Translations under genes and position numbers: made by a program | The notes under the pieces: model-generated | Told to the model about the DNA's origin: nothing | Database searches by the model: none | What the model saw: only the letters and a program-made list of their open reading frames with translations | Shown: one piece after another, positions 41,001-53,000 of the stretch | Layout of the letters: each line of letters begins with the position of its first letter | Numbering within the stretch: the first letter of the stretch is position 1 | Assembly: GCA_964030785.1 (NCBI GenBank) | Contig: OZ034979.1 | Location: 36,382,484 to 36,446,483 of the forward strand | DNA from: Siderastrea siderea | Taxonomy: Eukaryota > Cnidaria > Anthozoa > Scleractinia > Rhizangiidae | DNA length: 64,000 nucleotides | Direction: 5' to 3'

Positions 41001-44000
41001 TACCTGTATGGTATCTGTATAGTGTCTGTATTCTGCGTGTGTAGTATCTGTATCGTATCTGTGTCGTACCTGTGTAGTATCTGTATCGTATCTGTGTAGT
41101 ATCTGTATAGTATCTGTATCGTATCTGTATGGTGTCTGTATCGCATCTATATAGTATCTGTATGGTATCTGTATAGTACCTGTATGGTATCTATCATACA
41201 TCTGTACAGTATCTGTATGGTATCCATCGCATGGATATGGTGTCTGTATCGCATCTGTAAGGTTTAACGTCTCTATCGTACTTGTAACCTATCCGTAACG
41301 TATATGTATCGTGTCCTTTTAGTATCTGTATGGTACCCGTATCGTATCTGTAAGGTATCTGAGTAGTATCTGTATGTATCTGTATGTATCTTTACCTCCA
41401 GTTGTTTCGTATTAAGCGTAAATTCAATTCTGTTCGGTGTCTTTGTCAGAACTCAGAAGCAGAGAATTTAATGTTAATCGAAATGCTGGATGCTAATGAA
41501 GACGGAGAAGTTGATTCTTTTGAATGGACCACAATGTTGAGTCAGGTACGATTTGCGGTTACTTCTTAAAAAGTGTTCGAGAATATCGCTTGCCAAAAGC
41601 TCCAAATCCCTTGTCTCGTTCATAATCATAATCCCGAATCTAGCTTTTTCCTGTAAATTCCCGAATAACGGCCTTTAAATAAGCCAATGCCGGATCCCGA
41701 AAAATCTACTGGGTACCCTCCTTAACCACTTACTATTAAAGATTGATTTGTTTCTACGTTTATTACCAAATGTTTGAGATCTTATTCTTTGTGGGCATGA
41801 CATTTTCGGACGTTACTTTGTCTGAGAATGTCTCGTACACTTCAGTTAGCTAAACTAAGTATTCTTTAAACATTCAGTTAAACCGTTTTCCATTGTAAGG
41901 TAGTCATACGGCTTGAAGATAATAGCGCGAAAGATGCTGTACTTAGAGCATTTATAGTATTGTGCCATCGGTTGCTGATTGATGTGATGTTCAGTGCTTA
42001 GAAATCGCAATGCAAATAGACTCTGCTATAAAAGAAGTTTAATGTTAAACGTTCGGACGTTTGGTTTTGTTGGAAATTTGAATGTCCAAAATGGCCGAAG
42101 TAAAAGTAACTTTATTTTTTCTACATTCAGGTTCTTAGTCTTGAATTTGAAGATGACGATGACCTCTTGCTTCTAGAGGAAACAGTAAGTCTGTTGTAGT
42201 TTAGACTTCCCTTCATATTTACCAAGACCGCTCAATAAAAATACTAAAGATGCCTTTTTGTGCGTTAGTCTCAACCTAAAGTAAAATACGCGCAAATGCC
42301 AGCAGGAAAATTGCCGAATTCTAAAACACTACACAGAGACTAACCCTCTACAAGTGCATCTTTTTGTCTTTTTACCCAGCAGTCTTAGTGACTCGAAAAC
42401 CATTGACAATAGAGCATTTTCACATGATGTCACGGCGGCCATATTGGTGTACCAAAAACAGTGAAACGGCGGCCATATTGGTGTACCAAGCCAAATCCCG
42501 TGGGAGTTGAAGTGTTTCCTTATGTAAACACTTTCTTTTGTTCCAATAAATTGACATAGCTGCTGGTCATGTGAGTGAAACGCTTTAAAGCGTACGAGCT
42601 TGAACAACTTTTCTCTGCTTGTGCTCGTGTCTGTACTTAAAGGCAATCAAATCTGTATATTGATCTTTATTACTAACAATGCATTATCTTAAATATTAAG
42701 CTAGGTGCTTCGAAGTGGATGATCAGAATCAGAGAGACTGCTAAGTTCCTTACTGAGGTACAGTGCAATTTGTTGCTGTTCATAGTCCACTTCCAAAACC
42801 GTTTCCTGAGTCTTACATTGTAGTCTGGGAAATCCTTAAGTGTGACCATTCAAGTGAAAGCTGTTGAGCAGTACTTTCTCAAATTTACGGTGTTCCTTTA
42901 AGGTTGATTGTAACGTGTGAAAAATACCTTCTGCTGTCTAACTTCAATCCAGTGGGAATATCGAGAAAGCTTTGTATTCTTTGTTACCATTATCTCCTAC
43001 GTAATATAGTCCAGTTTGTTTAGGGACTGCGGTATTGCAAAGGCTGGTAATTTAGTGATGCACGCAGTGGTAGTTTTTGTGTTTAAAAGGCTTGCAAGCA
43101 CCTACCAAAGCAAACACGGTTGAAAATAGTCAGTAGGTGTCATATGTGGATTCTATATTTTATATGCCTTATTTACAGTGATATATAGGCTCAGGATTTC
43201 CCTGAAGATATAGTTGAGGGCTGACAGTAGCCCTAAAGCTGTGCTTCGTAGAATTTGGGACTTGATCCGACTATTTGAAAAAACAAAGATTGTTTAGGTA
43301 GCAATGCATTAACATTGTATGTGTATCTTTCTTTTATTTTCAGTCTGATTTCTTCTCACATTTTATTTTATTCCTCATCATTTCTCACTGGTATGTAAAC
43401 TTGCTATAAGCCCTGATAGGAAAATGGATATTCTCCTTACTGTTCTCTATATATTTCTTATGGAACTAGTAAGGAGAATTTGTCTAAATGTCGAGACATC
43501 TTATCCTTGGTGAACACTTTCTTTATTCTCATCACTTGAATGTTTGAACAAGTAGTGATGTGGAAGGAGAAATTTCATTTCGCCACTGTTAGGACTTAAA
43601 GGGTTAATTCGAAATTGTAAAGAATTGTCACACAATGAATAATCAAATAGTGGCATTCCAACCAGGGCTCTGCCTTAGTTTTATTGAAAGATATTTTTCG
43701 TTAGCTTTTTTGGTAATGTCACCTCTTTTCTGTTTTTTTCTAACTACAGTTACATCCATCCATCCATCCATCCATCCATCCATCCATCCATCCATCCATC
43801 CATCCATCCATCCATCCATCCATCCATCCATCCATCCATCCATCCACTTTATTAGACAATAACAGGACTTTTCAGAAGTACATACAAGAATGAGAAATAA
43901 ATAAATATAAAAAATTATGAATATGAAATATTTATATGAATTATAAACATGAAATAGCTTAAAACATAAAATTCTAATTATTAAGAAATTCATCAGGAGC

Positions 44001-47000
44001 TTTCTTCGCATTGCAAACTTGAAAGAGTTAACATTTTTACAAAATTTAAGTCTATCACTTATGTTATTACAAAGCTTGACTGCTTGGTGATAAAAAGAGT
44101 GCTGACCTGTGGTTGTTTTAAGAGGCGGAATATCTAATAACTGAGAGCTCCTAGTTTGACGGCCTGAAATGCTAAATCGTTTGACAAACCTATCCGCTAA
44201 ATAACCTGGGGCCATTCCATTCATACACTTAAAAACTAGAATAGCTTTCCTAAGATGTAACTGCTTTCTGAGTGGTAACCACTTAAGTTCCTTTAATAAA
44301 GGTGTGATGTGATCGTACAGTTAAGAAAATGGTGCTCTAGTAATCCAAATCAGAAAGTAACTGGAGACCTTATTTAGACTTACTCCAAGTTGTCCCGCTT
44401 GAGAACGCGAGCGCATCGCGCACAACACGCGCGCGTACTCAACACAATCATCTGCATATTTCTTTTGCATCGCGCGCTACATACGGACCTACACAGCGTG
44501 CGTTTTGCAATCACCGAAACATCGCTTTTGTCCCCAAGAAAGAAACGAGCGATTTGGCGCATGTGTTGACCTAAATATGATGCACAAGGTAAACTCACTA
44601 ACCAAAGCTACATGTAACTAAAACGGACTGGATCTAAGGGCCTGGCCAAACTAGGAAACATTCTTGTGGAAACATTGCTGCTGACGCAAATGTTTCCCAG
44701 TATAGCCGCGCGAGAAACGTATGTTGCGGAAGCACATTTTGCGTCTTGGAAGCAAAAACATTTGTGGTTCGCGGACGCAAATTTTGTTTCGGAAACATAT
44801 GTATCCCAGTTTAGCCATCCAAGGAAACAAGTCTGGAAACAATGTTTCCGCAATAATGTTTCCTAGTTTAGCCAGGCCGTAACTCATAGTTAACGGTTTT
44901 GGTGTGACCAGATATACACATTTTTAATGTAGCCCAACTGCCAAGTGTCTGTAAGTACTACTTAGGTTATGTTCTTTTAACACCACACAGCATCCTTTTT
45001 GCCTTCAAATGGAAAGGTCAAACTCAAGAGATTGAATTAACTGTACAAGGTTGGTTACTGAATATTTACACCCGCTTTTACTTTGCTGCAATTAGAAGTT
45101 CCTAGTTAATTTTGTAGAATTTTTTTTTTTGAATCTAAATGTTACCACGTTTTAATTGTCGTATTTGTCGTATTAGGGGAGCAGGGATGGCGCAGTGGTG
45201 AGAGCGCTCGCCTACCACCAATGTGGCCCGGGTTCGACTCCCGGTCCCGGTGTCGTATGTGGGTCGAGTTTGTTGTTGGTTCTCGTCCTTGTCCGAGAGG
45301 TTTTTCTCCGGGTACTCCGGTTTTCCCCTCTCCTCAAAAACCAAAATTTCTGAATTCCAATTCGATCCGGACACAGTAACAAAGAGCCACCTTGTGGATG
45401 TGCCATCGCTAATTCCCATTTATTTATCTTTATTTTATTTATTTTATTTGCTGTTTCTTCGTTTCAGTGATCAGGAGTTTTATTGTTACAATATTTTTGG
45501 TAAGTCTTTATAATAATAAAAACAATTACATTTAACCAGGATGCTCCCATCATATTTAGTGGTTTTCAGAGAGGTCCTGTTATATTGTATTTTCTTTTGT
45601 TAAGAATTCATGACAGGATTTTTTCAAATTCGCCAATCCTTGTCTCTTCAATTTCAGGGTGAAGGCATCATGAGATTATTAGCTTTAGGAAAACGATTTT
45701 TAGAACCTCTTGAGGTCACGGACCTTTTTCTGGTGAGTAACACCACGGGAAAGTACTGAAGCTGTCGTTTGAATGATCACACTTTAGGAGTTCATCCGTA
45801 GACTCAAAGTTAGAGCTTTATTGTACAACACAATAAATAGCATCACAGAAAAGTACTGCTCAGTAGCTTTCATTTGAATGGTCACACTTTAGGATTTCAT
45901 GCACGGACTTAAAAGGTAGAACCTACTTGATCGCTTTTTTTGAGTTGCCTCACTTTACGGACGGACCATTAGAAAAGTAATGGGAGGGGGGGGGTGGGGA
46001 ATTATTGAGCTGCACGAATTTTTTTCGTTAACATTTGCCTTGCAGGAATATTTTTTCTGTATGCAAGAACATTTTTTCTGGGCTACTCGCTGTGCATGAT
46101 TTTTCATTGCTCAATTTTCCCTTGCATGAATTTTTTTTGTACTTCGTCTCCCCCCCCCCCCCCCCATAACTTTTCTAATGGTCCGTCTCTTAGTAGATTT
46201 TATCCAGAGATTTTATTAAAACCACTCAATGCATGCTTGAAATGGTAAGAAATAATGATCATTCGAAAGAAGAATTTTCTGGCGTGTGGAGTAGATTGAT
46301 TATAATGTGGCAAACTGGGTTTTATTTTTTGTTTTAGACAGCATTAGCTTTCTGTTCCAACTTTGTGTGGTACACCAACTACCCTGGATTCTTTTGGTTC
46401 AGAGATTATGCAACAACGATATCAAGCCTTGCTGTGTTCTGTCGACTGCCTTTTAACAACAGACAGCTGAAACAAGCAGTCTCTATCTTCTTACGAGTTG
46501 CACCTGTCATGATTGACCTACTGTGTCTTTTAGGGATAATTTTGTAAGTTGATTACATACGGGTTTGAAAGCAGGCAATCGTTGGGGCACCCAACGAGAA
46601 AATTTTGGCAAAATACTTGAAATATCATCTTCTGCTTTCTTAGTTTGTTTTAGAGCTTTTTAAAGGCATATTTGTGTAAGCTAATACAGATTGTTCTGTT
46701 CGGCGTTTTTAGCTGAAAATTAAGGCCGCAGAAAATTTTAGGAAACAGAATCCTATCCGCCGAATTTCCGAGCTGCTAATGGCTCTCCGAAAATGCTAGC
46801 TGACATTATTTTGCACTCTAAACGACATATTTGTCCCTACAAAAACAATAGGAACTAATCAGTCCTCTTGTTACGAAAGTCCGAGGTAATATTTCGTCAA
46901 AGAAATCTCTAGCTTTCACTGCAATTAAATACGAATATCTCAGGCGATTTTAGGCCTTTTGAACAGATATTTCCCGAAACGAATCGTTGGGTGCCCCTGG

Positions 47001-50000
47001 CACATCACTACGTGTCTCCAGTGTGACCGTCCAGTTGAAAGTTCCGTCTTCAAATAAGGCATAGAAGACTTTTTGAGTGGAAGTAGTGATGCATCAGTCA
47101 ATTCCAGCAGTGCCCATTCCCCCCCCCCCGGGCCAACCCCCGGGCAGTAGCATTTTTTTTTTTTTAAATGGCAAATTCCCGGGGGTGGGGATAAACAAGT
47201 CCGTCAAATGCCCCGGGTTGGGAACAAAACAGAAGGCAAATGCCCCACCCCCGATATCATATAGAAAGCAACACTGCTCAAGATTTAATAAATCATAACA
47301 AGAAAGTTTCACTCATCATTAAGACCATTAAGGCTGGTTTCCATATCATCACTATGATTGCTGCAATCGCTGGAAGAAACGTTCAGCAATCGTTGTGATC
47401 ATATGGGTACCACACTTCAGCGATCGATCGTAGCGCTCACATCATTTCACAACAATCGTGAAGAGTGACGTTTCTATATGATTGCAACGATTGCGATCAC
47501 AGAGATCGTAGCAACCGAACGGAAACCGGCCTTTATTTTCAATACATTTCGGTTGTTTACCTGTTCGTCTATCCTCGATCCCGTTGTTCATTTGCTTTAA
47601 TGCCACTTATCAGTAACACGCCAAATTAATATTGTGTACATGACAGTTCCTTTTGGTTCAATTATTCATTCATTTATGTGATTTTTACCTGGACAATTCA
47701 TGTGTTCATTTTTAAAATATACTAAGAAATGCTTAAATATATTAAGTTATCAACGAACTGAAAACGCATTATCCATATTTATCAAACGGCCAAAATCGTA
47801 AAAGATTTTTACGAAAGTGATCATCTTGGATAGCTTTAAAATCCATATATTACATGCGAGACCAAAACCTGACAAAGATGTCAAGTGCCCCGGGGTCGTC
47901 CCGGGGGTAGGCAGATGCCCGACCCCCGGGCAGTGATAAAATTTGAAATGCCCCACCCCCGGGATTGACACATGAGCAAATGCCCGGCTAATGCCCGGGG
48001 GGGGGGGGGGTGGGCACCGCTGGAATTGACTGATGCATAAATTCTTATTGCTAATAATATTTTTTACATTCTAAACACAAACCTGTGGGTTTACAAAATA
48101 GATAAGTAAATTGGCCATGATCGTCCGAGTCAGTGTAATCCTGAAAAGAACTGTTGGTGGAATTGTCTGACGTTTCGACAACCTGAGCGGAAGTCATCAG
48201 AGTGAAGTCACTTCCGCTCAGATTGCCGAAATGTCAGTCAGTCTCAGCAACAGTCCTACTCAGGACTACATTCACCCAGAAGATCATAGGCAATCTACTT
48301 GTGACATGGCTCATGAGTTCAAACCATTCGCTATGTTACAAAATACACTCCAGTGTACTTTTACGGTATGTCTAGATTATCGATAGAGACGATGAACAAA
48401 ATATGTTTGTTTGTTTTAACTTTTTACAAAGACTTATACTTGTAATTGTTGAATTTTCAGGTTTCTGTTAGCCAGCGTGGGAATGGAGTTATTTCATGGT
48501 GCACCTGAGACTAGCGAGGGACACATGTATCTTCCCGCCTGTGGTTTGGGATTTCAAACGTTTTGGTAAATACTCTTGACCTATAATTAAATGGGAATGT
48601 AAAATGGAGTGGATACAGTCGCTTTTATTACATACACAATTCCTGGATACGAGCGCTCAGGTGCTTTGGTTGACTGTCAACTAACGGGCTATCAGCTCAT
48701 ATCGTAGGGGTTGAAACGTAGCTTAGATAAGTATCTTTTAGTAACTGATGACAGTTCTCAAAATCTAGAAGCTGTCAATTATTCCACTCAATCATGTCGT
48801 ACATCAAGTAAGATCCGATTTCATCGAATAATTTTTTACATCTGGTAACTTAACACTAGTAGCATTAGTGACAACGTGTGCATCGCACGGTTCGAAAAAA
48901 AAACCAATAATAACATGATTATAATAAAATTCAACCTTCTAATACGACTGACATGCTTATTTAAATCTCATTTGTTGTTCATTGTCATTTTGTAAATGAA
49001 TTCGGTGTTTGACGTCATCGCTAGTGCTGTTGGAAGAACAACTACTTTTTGAAAAAATATGCGCAGCATTACTAGAACAATACTCGCAAACGTAAATGCA
49101 CGCACAAAAATATGAAAAACTCAATGCAAACGCGAGCTCAAGAAAAAGGAAAATTTCTCTTTTTTCTTGCGCTTTCGTCTGCAGTTATTCAGACGTGAAC
49201 GATGTAAATACAAGCAATTGGAACGTTACTTGTCTGCAATCTTAGAAAGGCACCTACAATTTGCGTACGTGCCTGGTAATACTTCTTTTTGGGCTTGTAA
49301 CTGGTTTGCGTCACATGAGTAAATCATGGTTACACGTAACTACGCCTACCGAAAATGGCGCAAACACTTTCGAACACTTCAAAAATTCCCGTTCGTAGTT
49401 GTTGACAGCTCAAGGATATCAATACTGCCTTTCAACATCCTTGTCACTTATTGAAGACGAAGGTCTTATCCCTCGGATTCCTGAAAGGTTTTCTTTCTTC
49501 TTCCAGGTGTTCCTGTTTGATTTTATTTCAAATGGTAACCACAAGCAACTGGCACGAAATCATGAACGCAGTGAGTTCACATGCATGTTGAACGCATTTA
49601 AGAATCAAGTTAAATGGGTTCTTTTCTTTTGTCCACTGTAGTTGCGTGAAGGCTAAGTCGTACAAGGTACTGTGTAGCACTCGTGTAATGAAAGAAGAAG
49701 TTTTTAAAGTGTATGTGAGAGTGCTACCAAGTGAGCAACAGCCCTATAGAATTTCCCCCGGCCACACGGCCTTGAAAAGGAAATTACAGATTTTAAAATA
49801 CCAAGGAACAAAGAAAAATCTTTGACCCCGGCGGGATTTGAACCTACGACCTCTGGATCAGATCACCGTCGCTCTAACACAAATGCCCCATTCGGTTGGA
49901 GCTTTACCCAGTTTCTGTTACATCGTGGAAGATATTCTAGCCAATCGCAGGGCTACCCACAGCAATTTTTTGGAAGTTTCCAAACGGTGGTCTGGTGCTT

Positions 50001-53000
50001 GGATGTAGAGAGAAAAAAATATTGGGCAAGGTTTCTCGGCTAAGGAGACAACACGACGACAGATACCATAGGGTTCACGCCAATTATAATAAGAAAGAGA
50101 GGTGGAGTTGACAACAGTTCAAACTTTCTTTCCCTCGTTTGCCTGAAACACTCATACGCACTTGGCGAGTCTCCTGTGCTCCCAAAGAGAATGAATCTGC
50201 TTAAATCTTTTCATATGAAGTGATGGAAGCCCGAACTCTCGCTTTCGTCTGGCCTCTGTCTCTTACAAATTCGTACATTGTCAAGGAGTTTCAACGCTTC
50301 AGTGACTCGTTTTCGTTTGGCAAGGTCGAAAGTCGAACTGTCGAGCCTCAGAACGAAAGTTTGATGTTCGTAACACTAAACTGCCTTTCCTACACACGGA
50401 TGCGTAAAATTACTTTTTTTTTGAGATTTCTCTTTGATCTTAAACGAAACGTCTTTTTTGTTTGCGTTAGGTGATGGAAGCCACAGGAAATAACTGGGCC
50501 AGTCTGTATTTTGTAGCAGCTTATATTCTGGTTAATATGGTTGTCATGAAGTGAGTGCACTGTCATCTTTCTTATACTGCGCATGATGGATTTGGGGGAG
50601 AATAAGAACCGTTTTCACCATAAATTTAGTAAAAATACCCGTAATTAATATCGTGATTTTCCATAACATGCGAACTCTGAAGTTAAAAACTAGACCAGCA
50701 GTTAGAGTTGATGCTCACGCCCTTTCGCCTTGGCGGAGAGAGGCTATGTGGAGTAAAATGTCTTGGCTAAAGACACAACATCATGCTGAAAGCAAGCTCA
50801 AAATACCGACTTCTGCTTCAGAAGTCCGACCACTACACACCACACTCCACTGTGGTCATGTCTAACCCGTGATCCGTCTCAACCTTGCTAATTCTTGTTT
50901 GTGTTTATCCTAGTTTGTTTGTGGCCATTGCTATCGAAGCTTTTAACAAGCTTGGCACGGTGGAAGAAGAGCAACAGCTGAGACCGCAAATAGAAAGACA
51001 ACAATCAGATCCTCCACATGGCAACGCCGATGTATGAAGTTTTTCTCTATACCTTTGTTTATAAATACCTTTTCAGTGTCCAAAAGATTGGACTTGTTTT
51101 TAAATTGTCTCGCAAGTCATGGCAATATTTGCCTTTCCTCTAGTCTCTCTACAACTCGATTTGGCATGTAAAAGATTGAACGTTTTTTTAACTTGCGTGA
51201 CGTTTCTCAGTGCTCGCACTCTAAGGGTCACTCAATGCCTGGCAATATTTGTCTTTCGTCCTAGTATCTCTTAGTCTCTCTACAACTCATTTTAGCATGT
51301 CAACGGTTGAGCTTGTTTTAACTTGTGTGACGTGCCACTCAAACCATGACAATTTTTCTTTCTTTCTGGTCTCTCATACACTTATAACCGAGATTTTAAG
51401 ACAAATCTTGATTTTGCAGACCTCAGTAAAGCATCACGCTGTTCATATGATCAGTAGCGTTGCAAGTAGTCTATTTGGAAGCGTGAGGGTGAGTTCAGTT
51501 TCAGAATATTACTATCGTTTAGAGTATGGGCGTCTAAAGTTTCCCCCTTTACAAAGACTGAAATTGAACGTCACAAAAATGCTCTTCCTCGTGTGTTTTC
51601 ATTTGAGTGCTCACGCTTTGGAATTTTGCTTACATACTTAAAAGTTAGATGCCCCTTGAACAGCATAGTAAACAGCTCGTAAATGTCTACACTTCAGGAT
51701 TTTATCCACGTAATTAACAGATCGAACTGCTGGAAAAGCGGAATCTAAATCCACTGATGCTAATATGTGATTTGCTATTTTAAAATAAAATCTTCTTCCT
51801 GCCTTTTGGTTTGTGAAACGCTCCTAGTACATTCCACCAGCTATCTTTTTACTTCGAGTTGTGATTAGTTTATAGCACTTGTTGGGATTGCAGCGACTGT
51901 CTGTGATTACTTTCGTTTTCAGTAATTTTGCGACAAGCGTTCTTTAAAGTGGTACTACGATCAAAAAATCACTTTTATTTTTCCTCCGAATTTCGAAACT
52001 TTGTTTACTAAACACTCCCCAAGCGAAATTTTAAGCCTTAATTTCGACAAGAAGACCATTTATTTAAACTGCAATTTTCCGATTTAATAGTCCGCCATCA
52101 TTACACCAGAAAGGACAGAATGACATCATTCACACACGAGTTTTAGAATGCAGTGTGTGTGAAAGTGCCTTATTTAGTATGCAGCACGGGAGTTTTGAGC
52201 TTTCACACTCTCAAACTTGTGTTTTGCATAATTTGTAAGCCGCGTTCACACACTACATTCTACAGCTCTTGAGTGTATGACGTCATTGTATCCTTTCTGG
52301 TGTAATAATGGCGGACCATTAAAACGGAAAAGTGCAGTTTAAATTAACGGTCTTCTTCTCAAAATTAAGGCTTATAATTTCGCTTGGGGAGTGTTTAAAA
52401 AACATAGTTTCGAAATCCGAAGAAAAAATTAAAGTGATTTTTTGATCATAGTAGCACTTTAAGTTAAAATAAATGAAAACCGTGTACTTAGTTGTAAGGG
52501 TTTGATGATAACTTAAGTGTACTTGGTAATTGCAAAGTGAAATGCATTAATTGGGACCACGTTATCACCTTTTCGATATTTTGTGTTGTAGGCAGACCAG
52601 GTTGCAGAAAGAAGACAATCCCTAGCTGCTGTTGAGTCTTTAAACATAAGAAATGGTACAATAAAACGTGGGTCAATCATGAAGGTATCTATCTTAACAT
52701 TAATTAATATCAATAACGTTTTAACATGACCTTACAAAGCAATCGTTTTCAAACCGCTACCAGCTTGGTATTTTTTTTCAGCTATAAGGACTGATTAACC
52801 TGAGTTCTTTTTCTACAGCATAGAAGAGCTTCCGTTGTCGAGGAAAAGGCAGAAGAAAATGACAACGAAGAGGTAATGGTAATGATTATTTTCTTTTTTT
52901 TGTTACTTCTCTTTTAGTTTGATTAACTATTCCCCTCTTAAGGACACCCCGGCCTAAAATCAAAACTGATTTTGTACAATAGTGGAAAACAAGCAGTCGT

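Noticed and set aside
40464..41201. 245-codon minus-strand open frame rich in Tyr, Asp, Thr, Arg
   Set aside because: It is the translation of a 10-base satellite; + strand frames over the same DNA are equally periodic. Not a gene.
43643..43862. WMDG / HPSI repeat peptides
   Set aside because: Frames through the CATC microsatellite on either strand; only the LINE part upstream is meaningful.
45468..45499. Direct joining of exon 18 to exon 20
   Set aside because: This puts a stop at the start of exon 21 (TGA). Inserting exon 44991-45049 restores a continuous S1-S2 segment.
49645..49678. Possible exon between AG at 49641 and GT at 49677
   Set aside because: It does not encode a pore helix, whereas 49507-49534 joins in phase and does; chosen instead.
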